Shown here piece after piece: positions 26,501 to 35,971 of a DNA stretch of 64,000 bases (its first letter is position 1; each line of letters opens with the position of its first letter). Source of the stretch: Acanthochromis polyacanthus (taxonomy: Eukaryota; Chordata; Actinopteri; Pomacentridae). The notes beneath the pieces are model-generated. The model had not been told where the DNA came from, searched no databases, and saw only the letters and a list, made by a program, of their open reading frames with translations. The position numbers and the translations under genes are program-made. The stretch is taken from NCBI RefSeq assembly GCF_021347895.1, contig NC_067115.1:8704064-8768063 (forward strand), written 5' to 3'.

Positions 26501-28646
26501 CCACAGAGATGCAGGACTCTATGTTGCAGTAAAAGTAGATCCCGAGGTGAGTAAAAATGGACAGAAGCAGAACAAAAACACACCCAGAAATCACTTGGGG
26601 TTCAGAGGGTTAATGCAGTGATTAATTCTGTTTGTACCGTTCGGGCTGAACCACTTGCTGGCTTCATACTGGTCGTGTTTAAATATTCCTCCAGAACCAT
26701 TCAGCCGTAGAGGTGCAGTGACGATTATCCTGTGGGACATGATAACACTAATCTGTTAAACTGTTCCCACAATCAGACTGAAATGGAGTTTCAGATGAAC
26801 GAAGATGCCTTTGTGAGCAGTGTGTTAGTGACAGGATGTGTTATGTTCTTAGTGTTAAACCACAACCTTCCACTGCTTGACAGGCATCTCTTACAAAGTG
26901 AAATAAGCCACAATCGTTTTCAGACCTTGAAGTTGACACCTTCCACAGTTACAGAAGGTATAAATATAAACTGAAGTAACAAGTTACACATGCAGACTCA
27001 CCCTTTGTTCCCACCAGAAGTGAACTGAAGCACTTTGTACCCAAAGAAGTCTTTTTGTTCACCAGGATGGACCTCTGGATCTGTTGTGTCAATGTTGAAA
27101 GTCAAAGCAACGGGGATGGTTGCAGCTGCAAAATAAATATGAACAAATGATCACAAGTTCTACAGCCTGCATACAATTCAGTTTGGGTTGTGGTTACCAA
27201 TTCACATGATCAGTGATCTCTATGTAGACCAGTCAAGCCCATTTAAAATCATATTAGAGAGAAAAGGCCAACAAATCCAGTTATTTAGTGGAAAAGAAAA
27301 ACATCTCTTTGTCTGAACGGGTCAAATAAAATGAATACTGCTCCTTTTTATATATCCCTTTCTAGCTGTAACTTTCTGTATATAGTGTGTTCAATTTTAA
27401 TTTATTACTACTGTTTTTTTTACTCCCTGTTCCTCTTTAATAGTTTTTTTTTTTATTATTCTCTTCCTTATTCCTTGGGTGACACCAACAGCTGAAACCA
27501 AATTCCTTGTATGTTGTGTATGTACTTGGCCATTAAAGCTGATTCTAATTCTGACAGTAATATAAGATGACAATCAATAATGATGCATTAATTTATATTA
27601 CAATTTTTAAAACAAGCTTTTAAGAGACATAGCCAAAGCCGGGTTCCTCGAAGCCAAAATAACCACAAGAAACCCGGCAGTAAAGCAGAAAAAGTAACGC
27701 AAAATAACAGGAAATGAAGACGAATTCTGATCCAGACAACAAAATAAAATGTAATATGTCAGCATTAATCATCCAAACCTCAAAACCCACCAGACGGTTA
27801 CAAAGACATTTTTAAAAATTGGCCAAAATGATGGTAGTTATCAGAGCCAGAAACAGGAAGAATTGTGAGATGAGTGAATATAAGGAGAAGTCAGCAGCTA
27901 AAGAATCTTACATAAATAGAAATAACAGACAACTTTACCCACGAAAAATTTAAACAGTGATTGTAGTAATGTAGTGTTGACAGAAAGTTATTTAGCGCTG
28001 TAAAAAGGTGAATTTTTCTATCAATTTTCTCAACCAGCAGCAACATGCTGTCAGGATTGAGGGTTCAATTGTGTAACAATAAAAAGTTCATTTTTAGCAT
28101 TTTTTTTATGCTGAAAAACTTTAAATATTCTCTGAAATGTTTTTTTCCCCAGAAGTCCATTACAATAAAGCAAAAGAATGTGAGTTTGTGCTGCTCAAAG
28201 GAATTTAAAAAATGCACCGAATAGGAATACTCTTCAAAAATGAATGTTGTGTAAAAACCTGCATGAAGCTCATAGAAATTATTTATGTGCTTAATGTGAC
28301 TCGTCGCTCATTGTGAGGACTTCCTGATCTTTGTACTTGATCGTTGTATCTAACAGAGTTAAAACTTAAAAAAAAAACACTCCAATAAATATGAAAAAAT
28401 GCATGAAACTTGATTTTTTTAAACAAATTTTGCAAAAATTGATGCGATTGTTGTGATTTTACACAACAATTAAACATCAAGTTCAGGGTATCAGACCTTA
28501 AAATTAACTTCACACTTTCAACCCAAAACTTATAAATCATCCCTGTCTTTTCTTTTGAAGACAAATACTTTCGCGTAAGTGTAAAAAAAGTGTTCCATCT
28601 TACCAGCTGCCACCATGTAGGTGAGCAGGCAGATGCGACGCTGCAT
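7938..28646 (-). CDS. itgal: integrin alpha-L (CD11a)-type leukocyte integrin alpha subunit, complete gene, 31 coding exons
   Basis: Type I membrane receptor subunit expected to pair with integrin beta-2 (CD18) on leukocytes and bind ICAM-type ligands. ATG is at 28646 and the stop is TAA at 7938-7940. I joined 31 exons by GT..AG sites; every exon phase fits, giving 1203 residues. The order is signal peptide, beta-propeller with FG-GAP repeats, inserted I domain, thigh and calf domains, one transmembrane helix and an acidic cytoplasmic tail. It is alpha-L-like because of [21 protein letters not shown], the LTNT loop and FGYKVLQ near the N-terminus. Alpha-M/X chains have IDGSGS and a different loop, and alpha-E would carry an extra X domain, which is absent. 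Exon details are in the sub-entries. Assignment to ITGAL rather than another fish CD11 paralogue is an inference. Confidence 0.9.
8650..9995 (+). mobile_element. degenerate mariner-type transposon relic, interrupted by a LINE fragment
   Basis: Intron 28 of itgal contains two blocks that match the mariner relic at 34.5-35.2 kb. The first (about 8768-8850) includes the segment around CAGTTTTCACAG and GAGTTTCCAAAAAC. The second (about 9600-9995) translates with stops as [13 protein letters not shown] (9800-9837) and further on [12 protein letters not shown], the third catalytic Asp region and C-terminus of a mariner transposase. A LINE fragment on the opposite strand sits between the blocks. The element is dead: it has several in-frame stops. 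Confidence 0.65.
9040..9330 (-). mobile_element. LINE (non-LTR retrotransposon) reverse-transcriptase C-terminal fragment
   Basis: The minus strand reads [12 protein letters not shown], then [14 protein letters not shown], then [14 protein letters not shown], a stop, then [20 protein letters not shown]. This is the familiar C-terminal tail of fish LINE-encoded proteins. It carries at least one internal stop and no upstream RT, so it is a 5'-truncated dead copy. It lies in an itgal intron, sense to itgal. The LINE clade cannot be assigned from this fragment. Confidence 0.75.
10405..16998 (-). CDS. itgal: itgal exons 16-28: thigh and calf (leg) domains
   Basis: Exons on the minus strand: 16844-16998, 16605-16771, 15973-16089, 14221-14291, 13997-14138, 12943-13041, 12688-12767, 12065-12145, 11893-11968, 10958-11065, 10832-10873, 10613-10738, 10405-10518. 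The block opens with [18 protein letters not shown], the standard start of the integrin thigh. Cysteine pairs such as KHCRKNDTC and [13 protein letters not shown], and the calf strand [14 protein letters not shown], are as expected. Most acceptors end in CAG or TAG, but exons 22 and 26 use AAG. The phases join without a break. Several introns hold LINE or CTGCAG-core repeats. Confidence 0.88.
11395..11650 (-). repeat. 'CTGCAG core' repeat copy D
   Basis: Reverse-oriented copy in an itgal intron: GTTAGTGACTCAGCCGTGAC at about 11464 and TTGAACTGCAGGCTGTGTTT at about 11520. A weaker, partial reverse copy follows at about 12370-12450. Confidence 0.65.
13042..13996 (-). other. itgal intron 20, nothing recognised
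   Basis: About 955 bp of AT-rich intron between itgal exons 21 and 20. The ORF at 13673-13957 (plus strand) has no protein-like features. No repeat with a second copy in this window was noticed. Confidence 0.6.
14497..15070 (-). mobile_element. second LINE reverse-transcriptase C-terminal fragment
   Basis: Same fish LINE tail as at 9.0-9.3 kb but longer and more decayed. The plus strand carries the antisense of the tail, and further in the antisense of the segment that usually precedes it (AGGAAACTCATCTTGGTCAC, CACCACAACAACCTGATATA). It sits in itgal intron 18. There is no intact ORF. Confidence 0.6.
16262..16425. mobile_element. short DNA-transposon end fragment
   Basis: Contains AAAAAGTATTTTCCCCCTTT and, inverted about 130 bp away, GGGGGCAAATACTTTTTGAC. 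These are inverted ends typical of short non-autonomous Tc1/mariner-like elements in fish. It lies in itgal intron 17. Class is by resemblance only. Confidence 0.5.
17165..23210 (-). CDS. itgal: itgal exons 10-15: propeller blades with three calcium loops
   Basis: Exons on the minus strand: 23137-23210, 19990-20113, 18922-19064, 18331-18477, 18043-18240, 17165-17295. The FG-GAP blades continue, with three DxDxDGxxD-type calcium loops: DVDSDGNTD (residues 464-472), DLNGDGLRD (526-534) and DLDQDKLPD (589-597). The third loop has Lys where Gly is usual. FSAAFYE and [15 protein letters not shown] match the blade just after the I domain in CD11 chains. Intron 10 (20114-23136) is the largest in the gene and holds an LTR-like structure; intron 14 (17296-18042) holds a Tc1-type relic and a 26-G run. 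Confidence 0.88.
17470..17770 (+). mobile_element. Tc1-like transposon fragment followed by a 26-G run
   Basis: The stretch from AAAGTATTCACGCCCTTCAA through GTCAGTATTTAGTAAATGTA and TGTGTGGGTGGGTTT resembles the 5' part of fish Tc1-like elements. It is followed by an uninterrupted G run at 17743-17768. It lies in itgal intron 14. No transposase frame survives. Confidence 0.5.
20114..23136 (-). other. itgal intron 10 (3.0 kb)
   Basis: Largest intron of itgal. Apart from the LTR-like segment at 21430-21990 (separate entry) I see only AT-rich DNA. ORFs at 20908-21327 and 22306-22536 on the minus strand lack coding features: aromatic-rich, no motif, no flanking splice sites. Confidence 0.6.
21430..21990 (+). 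mobile_element. possible solo LTR
   Basis: The segment begins TGTAGTATCTGATC at about 21432 and has a second TGTAGTATCTGACC near 21498. A TATA box (TATAAAA, 21817-21823) is followed about 95 bp later by AATAAA (21916-21921), and the segment ends near GACACCA (about 21988). TATA box, then poly(A) signal at that spacing, then a CA end, is how an LTR is laid out. I could not find a matching target-site duplication, a primer binding site or a second LTR, so this is an inference. Confidence 0.4.
23325..25414 (-). CDS. itgal: itgal exons 6-9: von Willebrand A-type I domain
   Basis: Exons on the minus strand: 25284-25414, 25033-25175, 24793-24943, 23325-23460. They encode the ligand-binding inserted domain at about residues 155-337. 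The metal-ion-dependent adhesion site is intact: DGSQS (164-168, supplying the DxSxS signature), the Thr of LTNT (232-234) and the Asp of ITDGD (266). This pattern predicts Mg2+-dependent binding through an acidic ligand residue. The C-terminal end of exon 9 reads [10 protein letters not shown], the expected link back into the propeller. Intron 8 (23461-24792) is 1.3 kb and contains a mariner-type end and a Tc1-like transposase relic. Confidence 0.9.
23838..24560 (+). mobile_element. mariner-type end and Tc1/mariner-like transposase relic in itgal intron 8
   Basis: GGGGTGATCAAAAAGTTATG at 23841 resembles the start of the mariner relic at 34.56 kb (GGTCAAAAAGTTTTGAGTC). Further on (24427-24556) a frame with one stop reads [18 protein letters not shown], stop, RTPVTAH, then KHGGGSIM. 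That is the well-known Tc1 transposase segment containing the second catalytic Asp. These may be two separate relics side by side. Neither is functional. Confidence 0.65.
25517..28646 (-). CDS. itgal: itgal exons 1-5: signal peptide and first propeller blades
   Basis: Exons on the minus strand: 28604-28646, 27002-27125, 26638-26729, 25719-25798, 25517-25628. Exon 1 gives [14 protein letters not shown], a short signal peptide; ATG 28646 is the only start in frame with it. Exon 2 holds [10 protein letters not shown] and [12 protein letters not shown], the usual start of a mature integrin alpha chain. Exon 3 begins [16 protein letters not shown], the first FG-GAP turn. Exon 4 gives [11 protein letters not shown] and exon 5 [12 protein letters not shown], both close to leukocyte alpha chains just ahead of the I domain. 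Phases 1, 2, 1, 0, 1 all join. Introns 1-3 contain a LINE tail and a copy of the dispersed CTGCAG-core repeat. Confidence 0.88.
26150..26620 (-). repeat. 'CTGCAG core' repeat copy E
   Basis: Reverse-oriented copy in itgal intron 3. GGCTGAACTGCAGTAAGTGTT at about 26228 is the core, and TTCCACAGAGATGCAGGACTC at about 26500 is the reversed leader (GTCCTGCATCTCTGTGGAAAC) also seen in copies A and the 45-kb copy. Confidence 0.6.
27345..27560 (+). mobile_element. 3' tail of a fish LINE (L2/Rex-like)
   Basis: ACCAAATTCCTTGTATGTTG, TACTTGGCCATTAAAGCTGA and then TTCTAATTCTGA: the terminal sequence of a common fish LINE with an ATTCTG-type 3' repeat. It lies in itgal intron 1. The assignment rests on resemblance to the family tail. 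Confidence 0.55.
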
Positions 28647-30098
28647 CTTTCAAGGCGAATGCTGCTCCTGGTGCTGCTGCTGCTTCTGTTGAGAAACTTC
28701 TAAAATGCGCAACGCTTCCTGTACGATTTTTAAATGAGGGCGTTTCCGTAACAGGTGGTTGTGACAGTTCTGCTCTCAGCAAAACTTTAGCCTTCCTTCA
28801 TGCTTCCCCTTTTTCTTTCCTAAATCCTTCACATCTCAATAGATAAAAGAGAAAAAAAACTTTCTCAAGCACAGAAAGGGGAGAAGATGAATAGAAGCAG
28901 CAGTGGTTATTTAAACAGAGCCTTCAGGACACACCTTAACTTGTTTTAAAAGTATTCTTATACTGTGTACCGGTATAAAACAACCAGCTGATGACATTTT
29001 TGTGGTTTTACAGTCTACTGAGTGAAGGAAAGGAGGTAAAACAGAACAAAAGACAAGGGAGGACAGTGATTTTATGAAGCTTCTCTCATCTTTATTGACT
29101 CATATTTCTGTTTTATGATATATTTTTTCTTATTGATGTAATGTCTTAAAATTATCTCGTAATCTATCATACACATTGTGGGAAACATTTATGCGAAGTA
29201 ACAGGAACTGCCGTGTAAAAAGTGTCGTGTGAAAATGAGGAACTTGTCAGAAATTTGTGAGAACCCCAAGTCACCTCTACTGTCTCATATGTGGCAAACA
29301 AAGATGAATGCAAAATCGCAGGATACAAATATCACATTAAAAATAGAACTAAATTTTATGAAGTAAAAGAATTGTTTTCTGTGCAGACTGACACGATTTC
29401 CAACTAGTGGTAAATCAACCTTAAAACAAAATTCATATAGCAGGTCTAAAAACAGCATGAAGTGAGTAAAGTAGTTAAAAATGGGAAAAAATAAGATATG
29501 TGCAAAAAATAGGCAAAAGAGAATATCAAGTTGTAATGTCAGTTTCAAAAAATCTAAATAAAATGAAATATTAGGCCCATAAAGAGCAGCGACAAGCCAT
29601 TAAAACTGCATTTTAAATATATTTTAATCATGTCGTTATCAAAATTATTAGTGTAATTTTCCTTAATTTTTCCTGCTTTTCTGCACGTCTGTGAAATCTC
29701 ACTCGGTCAGTTTTAGCTTGTGACTTCTGTCACTCTTTGTAAACGTACATTTGACCCACATTATTAAAGACTGCTCCCTATTCTTGGTGCAGCTGTGAAG
29801 CCATTAGTGACTCAGCTGTAATTAACTGCAGGCTGTGTTTACAGAGCACAAAGAGGACCCCAGTAGTATTTCATGTTTCACATTTCTGTACCTGTCCATA
29901 TCCTCTCAATGTATATTTTCATAAAACGTGAGTTGTCTACAAATATGAAAGAAACAATGAAATTACTGTTGATGATTACTGACGTGTATAAGTCAAGTGC
30001 AGATACATGCAACCACAGTTGTTTCTCCGGAATCAATGAACACAATAACAACTCTTTTCTCTTGGTCAGAATACTTTCTCACAACACTTTTTGTTTAA
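28647..30098. other. spacer between qprt and itgal with a long repeat copy
   Basis: The itgal promoter must lie here (upstream of 28646 on the minus strand) but no TATA box or CpG island is obvious. Positions 29165-29940 are the inverted long repeat described separately. TTTATT at about 29090 (AATAAA on the minus strand) could end the qprt transcript. Confidence 0.5.
29165..29940 (-). repeat. long copy of the 'CTGCAG core' family (inverted partner 3070-3835)
   Basis: Reverse complement of 3070-3835 over its whole length. Landmarks are ATGAGGAACTTGTCAGAAAT (29235), GGTGCAGCTGTGAAGCCATT (29789) and GACTCAGCTGTAATTAACTG (about 29811). It lies between the qprt stop and the itgal start, so the two copies bracket the whole itgal gene in opposite orientation. 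Confidence 0.75.
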
Positions 30099-33000
30099 TC
30101 ATGGAGCAGCAGGCTTCTGAACCTTGAGAGAGAAATCCACCACCGGGCAGCCCTGAGTGATGCAGCCCAGAGAGACGACGTCCACATGAGGAGACAAATA
30201 CGTGGACAAGCTCTCTGGACTGACGCCTCCGCTGGCTTCTATCAGAAGAGCTGGAAACTCCTGCTTCAGTGTTTGAGCTGCAACATGGAGCTCCTGTATG
30301 TGAGAGACATCATAGAGGAAGTAACGTATTATTAAAGTATACTGGATGTTTTTTTAACAGTTTGTAACCATTTAGAACAATTTACTATAACTAAATGGTA
30401 ATCTGCAGAAAATATTATTCTACAGAGATTTGCCATCAACTGAAAGAAGTAAAATTTATATTTAGAACAATTTTAAATAATTTTTAAACAGTTTTTGCCC
30501 TGATTTTCCCTGTTTTGTTAATTTACAGTTCATATCTAGTAAATCACAGAAAAAAACAGGCCAAAATTGTGCATAATGCCCAAATCAAAAACCGATATTT
30601 TTTTACAGCTGGTAATTTGTTCTTCTATCATGTTTAACCAAAAAATTACACTGCATTCGAAATATTTAAAACAGTGATTTTTTTTTTTTTTTACAGATAA
30701 TTGCCATTTTGCACATTAAGGACTGCAAATAGTACTTTAAAAAAAACAGTTTTTTTTTACATATATCCCTGTTTTGTTAAATTACAGATAATATCAATCA
30801 CAGAAAAATGCTACATTTATATGCTGACAGGGAAAAAATAAATAAATGAAAATCTAGTAAAATCACAAAAAGAAAAAAAAACTGTCTGAAAATTGACATA
30901 ATGTTCACTAGTAGTTTATTCTTCTACAAAAGTTCGCTTATTTTTTGTTCAAATGTTTAAAACAGCAAAAAATAAAATAAAATCATTAAAATCACTATTT
31001 TACAGATCTTAGCTGTTATTTAAAAGGAAGTTTGCATTTAGCAGTGTTTAAAAAACTGTATATTTTTGAAAGCTGTTATTTTACAATCTATTCATATTTT
31101 TGTTTTTAACAAATGGTCATTACATACAGTTTCTTTTAAGATAACAACAAAAAATAAATATTTTACACACATTTGCCATTTGATGAAAAAGCTGAAAAAT
31201 GGTAAATATATTTTGAAACTTTTATTTCACAGGCTTTCTAGTAAACTGGTAAAATGACAGAAAAAGAATATAATAATTTACATGGTGACTGTAAAATGTT
31301 TACATTAAAAAACCGTGTTTTTCCAAATAGAAAATTATTTTACAATGTTTGACCATAAAATGACTGTTTTGCTGCACTGAAAGCAGCTAAAATCGTCTTA
31401 TTTTACATATGTTTGTTGTTTTTTGGCACCCTTGCTGCCATATTTGAGACTTTTTATTTCTTTTACAGTGTTTTTTTAAAGTTGCCCACCTCAGGTTGAA
31501 AGTTGTCCAACATGATGATGTGAGCTCCGGCTGCTGCTGCCTCTCTGGCCTCGTCTGCAGACCGACACTCCACCTCAATCTTACTGCTGAAACCACAGAC
31601 AGACCGAGCAACTTTCACAGCCTAGAGAAAGCAGAAAATATCACTTTATTTGTCCATTTGTTTTTTTCCTCTTTAAAATTCAAGTCATCAAAGCCTTTCT
31701 TTGCTTAGACTAAAACGCATAAAGTAATTCATTTAAAAAAAGATATTGTTTAGAACAGAACTAGAGTTTAACCTTTACCCCTAACTTTCTTACTTTACTT
31801 ATTTTCTTACTTTCACATCAAAACTCTAATCATCAAGAGGACCAAATGTCACAGAAAGTGACCTTCCTCTTTCTAAGGTATTTATAGATATCCACATGTT
31901 CTGGTGGTGAAACTATATGTTGCAATCAGGATGTTTGTAGAGTGTTAGGTTTCTTTACAGAGCAGACTGTACCTTATATCTGACAAATAAAAATGTAATA
32001 AATAATCTTGTAGAATTGCAGCAAAATAACAAAATAGCCCTTTTTTTTTAACAGTGTTACAATTGTAATTTTTATAAACAGTTAATTATTGTATAACTGA
32101 TTACAGTACTTTGCTGCAAAACATGAGATTAATTGCTGGAATCTGTCTTTAATGTTTTCTGACATCTTAACATTTAAATTGTAAAACAAAGTTTTTTTTA
32201 AAAAGTATTTACTGTTGTTGTACAGATTTTTCTAGTTAAAATACAGATAATAAGTGGTGAAATAACTTTTAAAAAGCAACAATTTATATATGAATCAAAA
32301 TAAAACTAGACTTTTTAATAATGTCCACATTTAAATTTTTTTTTTTTTTTTTACAAATAATAGTTTTTCTTCTACACTGATTTTGATTGTAAAATTGCAC
32401 TGTTTTACTATATTTAAATCACTTTAAAATATGTATTTTATACATATTTGCTATTATTAAAAAAACAATGTATATTAGGAATTGAAGAATGGTACTCATT
32501 TTTTAAATATTTATTTTACAGATTTTCTTTGTTTTGTTTAATTACAGAAAATATTGAGTCTAATCACAGAAAAAAAAGATTAATTTAAACGTCATCTGTA
32601 AAAATGAAAACAGGACAAAAATGCACACAATATCCACATTAATATTATACGATCAGTAATAACAATATTTTTAGCTGATTTGAATACAGTAAATGTGTAA
32701 TTTTGTAAAAGACAAATTGCTATTTGTAAAAAATCCAGATTGTTGTCATGACAATTATTTACAATTTGCTTCTATTTGGTTTTTTTACAGTTATCAATTG
32801 TAAAAAAAAAATAAAAAAAAAAAAAATCTGTGACTTTAATAGGGTTAGGGTTAGCAAGTTTACAATCAAGAGTTGTTAAAATACTAATTATCTGAAATAA
32901 GGAATTACCATTTGTAAAAATACAGATTTTTGGACAGTGTACTTTTGGTTTTTTTTTTCTGTGATTTAAGTGATTATTATCTGTAATTTAACAAAACAGG

Positions 33001-33877
33001 TAAAATTTGGAAATTAACAGTAAATTGTTCAAAATTTTACAGCAAAAGTTGTTTTTTTTCTTTTTTTAACAATGTGTACCTGCAGCTTACATTTGATGAA
33101 TCAAACCAGGAAGCTGCTGCTCAGGACATTTGAGTCCGTGTAACCTCACCGCTCGGCTTTTGGCTACTAACTCTTAGCTCATCCCCATTAGTTCTTCTTA
33201 AGGAACCTTAAAGAATATGTGTTGTCTGAGCCGCCCACCTCAGTGATGCTGCCAGACGCCCAGACGTGGTTGTCCTTCAGCATCACCATCCCACTCAGGT
33301 CCTGTCTGTGCATGGAAGCGCCGCCCACCAGCATGGCGTACTTCTCCACAAGACGAAATCCCGGCGTGGTTTTACGAGTACCGGCCACCTCTCCCTGCCA
33401 GCCCGCTGCCTTTGCCGTCGCCCGGAGCTGAGAGCAGCGTGTGGCGATCCCTGAGGCCCGGGCCAGGCAGTTCAGAGCCGGCCTTTCCCCCAGGAGGAGG
33501 CACCTTGCTGGGCCTCTCACCACAGCAGTCAGGGTGACAGCATCTGGACCTGCAGATGTGAATAAAGACACAAGACAATCAGAAGTCCTATTTAGGTGCA
33601 ACTGAAGCAACGAGGCGATGATTACCAATATCAGCTCCCTCCTGGTGAATCCAGTCGACGGTGCAGCCGACCTCGGTGAACACAGCGGTGAAGAAGGGGC
33701 TTCCTGCCAGGATGCTGTGTGGAGTTTTACACAGCAGCCTCGCTTCCACTTCCTGCGACCCACGCACACTCCTGCCGGGTCGAAGTTTGGCGTGTCCTCC
33801 GCCAGCCACTCTCGGGCCAGCCGGGTCAGGGCGTGGGTGGGGATCGAGTGTGCCATCGGATGTTTTGGTGATGGCAT
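30099..33877 (-). CDS. qprt: quinolinate phosphoribosyltransferase (nicotinate-nucleotide pyrophosphorylase), four coding exons, apparent one-base frameshift
   Basis: Cytosolic enzyme of de novo NAD synthesis: quinolinate + PRPP gives nicotinate mononucleotide + CO2 + PPi. Coding exons on the minus strand: 33626-33877, 33239-33549, 31490-31621, 30099-30293 (stop TGA 30099-30101). Motifs include [79 protein letters not shown] and DVVSLG. The Arg/Lys/His phosphate- and carboxylate-binding residues of TRKTTPG and HR are present. Allowing for one missing base in exon 1, the length is 296 residues, close to the 297 of human QPRT, with the same exon number. The start is ATG 33877, just after a TAG acceptor-like site, or ATG 33856; a 5' UTR exon is therefore likely. 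Whether the frameshift is real is open. Confidence 0.9.
30340..33060. repeat. degenerate AT-rich repeats in qprt introns 2 and 3
   Basis: Variants of TCCCTGTTTTGTTAATTTACAG followed by (A/T)TCACAGAAAAA recur near 30500, 30770, 32520 and, inverted, near 32980. Many copies of TTTTTACAG and CAGTAAAAT lie between. They look like a decayed minisatellite or repeated insertions of one short element. No exon other than 31490-31621 was found in this block. Confidence 0.55.
33626..33877 (-). CDS. qprt: qprt coding exon 1, with frame change near 33757-33764
   Basis: The 5' part reads [21 protein letters not shown] in one frame. The 3' part reads [20 protein letters not shown], then [11 protein letters not shown] and IHQEGADIG, in the next frame. 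Both parts align with the N-terminal domain of QPRT, so the frame must change by one missing base around GTGGGTCGC. The exon as given is 252 nt, but the next exon needs a one-base overhang; 253 nt would fit exactly. Upstream, a pyrimidine-rich tract ends in TAG at 33879-33881, consistent with an acceptor directly before the start codon. Confidence 0.8.
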
Positions 33878-34119
33878 ACTACCAGCATGTGTTGATGGAA
33901 ATGGAAATGGGAAATGAAAGCAGAAGATAAGAAGCCAAATAACTTTCACATTGTAGTTTATGTAAATACCAGTCATTTTTGCACATTATTTCTTTGACCA
34001 GCATGATTTTCACGTAATTGCATTCCTTTTCTTCTTAGATATAACATGCATGAGCTACTGGATACCTTGAACTTCCCAGAGGGCATGAATAAAGTGTCTA
34101 TCTTTCTATTCCTATGATT

Positions 34120-34440
34120 TTGAAAAGGGCTGCACTGTTGCACTGTTGCCTCATAGCCTGAAGATTGTGTCCCTCTGGGTCTGGGAGCTTTCTGCATGGA
34201 GTCTACGTGTTCTCCCTATTTTTCGCTGAGTTCTCCGGCTTCCTCCCACAGTCCAAAAATACGCTGAGGTTCATTAGTGATTCTAAATTGTCTGTAGGTG
34301 TGAATGTTTGTATATGTAGCCCAGTGATAGACTGTTGATCTATCCAAGGTGTCCCCTGCCTTCACCCTAAGTCAGCTGGGATAGACTCCAACTCCCTGTG
34401 ACCCTAATGAGGATTAAGTGGTGTATAGATGATGGATAGA
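34120..34440 (+). mobile_element. dispersed fish repeat, tRNA-SINE-like head
   Basis: Starts near GCACTGTTGCCTCATAGCCTGAAG and runs through TTCTGCATGGAGTCTACGTGTTCTC, CTCCGGCTTCCTCCCACAGTCCAAA, TTCTAAATTGTCTGTAGGTG and GTCAGCTGGGATAGACTCCA. This is the layout of a very common fish interspersed repeat. The reverse of its tail recurs at 37.59-37.74 kb. Class (SINE or DNA-element derived) is not certain. Confidence 0.65.
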
Positions 34441-34554
34441 TGTTTTAGAAAACCTGGTTCAAATGTTGATGACTTTCCTCCCTCTTTTAAAAGAGCGACA
34501 ATCTCCGAAGTAGATGATAGACTGTGCACTATTAAACTACTAAATGATGGAGCA

Positions 34555-35230
34555 TTTGAGGCTGGTCAAAAAGTTTTGAGTCTCTTCCTGGTGTACCTAC
34601 ACTGAGCATGTCACGGTCATGCATGTCCAATAAGTACAAGTCAAGATATGGCAAGACATCGTGCTTGTATACCAACATCAGGACCTTTGTTATACATGTT
34701 TTTGTGAGGCCAGTAGGCACACATTTATGACTTCTCTATGACATGAAACTGAAACATGGTCAGCAGCCGGATGATCCAACGATCCAACCTTCAGAGGTGG
34801 ACCTGCAGTTCTCATCAAGAGGAGAAACGAGTTTTCACAGCAGAAGAGCTGCAGTTTCCAAAAACATTTAAGTTGCATCAGTTCAAAGCATCAGGAGCAT
34901 TCTTTGTTTCTGCAACATTCCTACAGTTGTGCACCAGGAATTAGTCATAGCCCAACTATGATGCACAAGATGTGTAGCCACAACACGACAATCATCGTCT
35001 CCACCTGCCCTACTCACCTGATTTGGCTTTCTGTGACTCTCTTCCTCTTTCCCAAAATGAAATTTCAGTTGAAGGATCACTGTTTTGGCACAGTTTAAGA
35101 GATTCAGATGGTGCTTGACAGAACAATAACTTCCAGGAAGTGGTAAGAGTGTTACAGGTGCGCGGAGAGCACTTTGTTGCTACGCAAAGAGAACACTTCG
35201 ACTGGGATTGCAACTAAATTCAAAACAAGT
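34555..35230 (+). mobile_element. mariner-type transposon relic
   Basis: Begins near GGTCAAAAAGTTTTGAGTC (34563). At 34985-35030 a frame reads HDN, then LPYSPDLAFCD, the second and third catalytic Asp contexts of mariner transposase. A neighbouring frame gives LFLFPKMKFQLKDH. Frame changes and stops show it is dead. It shares blocks with the interrupted copy in itgal intron 28. Confidence 0.7.
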
Positions 35231-35971
35231 AATTTTTGATTTTTCTAGGCACAGATTCATGTTATTTTGTTCAATACTGGTACTAGAGATTTGTATAATC
35301 TATGACATGGAACATTGAAGCTGTTCTCATGTCATGAAGAACCTAAAACTCCCTATTTCCTCATTCAGATTTAAAACTAATCCCTTTTCCTAGTTGATAC
35401 TCAAATCTCGCATTGCTTAAGTTACCGTGTTGTATATTTCCCACCCCAGATATTTCAGAATGAAACTGGCTAGCTTATGCATAAACAGTGACAATTCTAG
35501 TTCTCAACATTTGCACTTTAGTATATGTAAGTAAATGGATCGGTCATTTACAAACATCATTATCAAGGCTCAACCTGATGATGATGGATGTGTAACTAAA
35601 GATTTAACTGTAAAACTGTGACTGGGTGTAACTGCTCACCTGTCAGAAAAGAAGAAAAAAATCACAGTTGTATTGGCTGTGATAAGAAAAATTCATTAGT
35701 TTGAACAATTGTTTTTCTTTATGTTTACAATATGTGAAAGCATTTATAAAATTGCAAAAAAAAAAAACTTTAAATTTGCAGGTTTAATATACAATAACAT
35801 AAAAATGTAGCTGTAACTAAATAAGTCTATTTTTTCATGAAAAAATATCAGAATTGTACAAATATTCCCTTTTATTTAATAGACGAAGGTGTTAAATTTA
35901 GGATAAATATTGTGTCTATATTTCTAAAATAAGATCCCAAAAGAAACTAGAAAAGCACTCAGGGATTGCAG

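Noticed and set aside
32838..32858. Telomere-like TTAGGG units
   Set aside because: Only two units, in an AT-rich intron; no sign of an interstitial telomere array.
33188..33976. 262-residue minus-strand ORF as a complete protein
   Set aside because: It joins qprt exon 1 and exon 2 through the intron between them and crosses the apparent frameshift; the segment between the exons is not coding.
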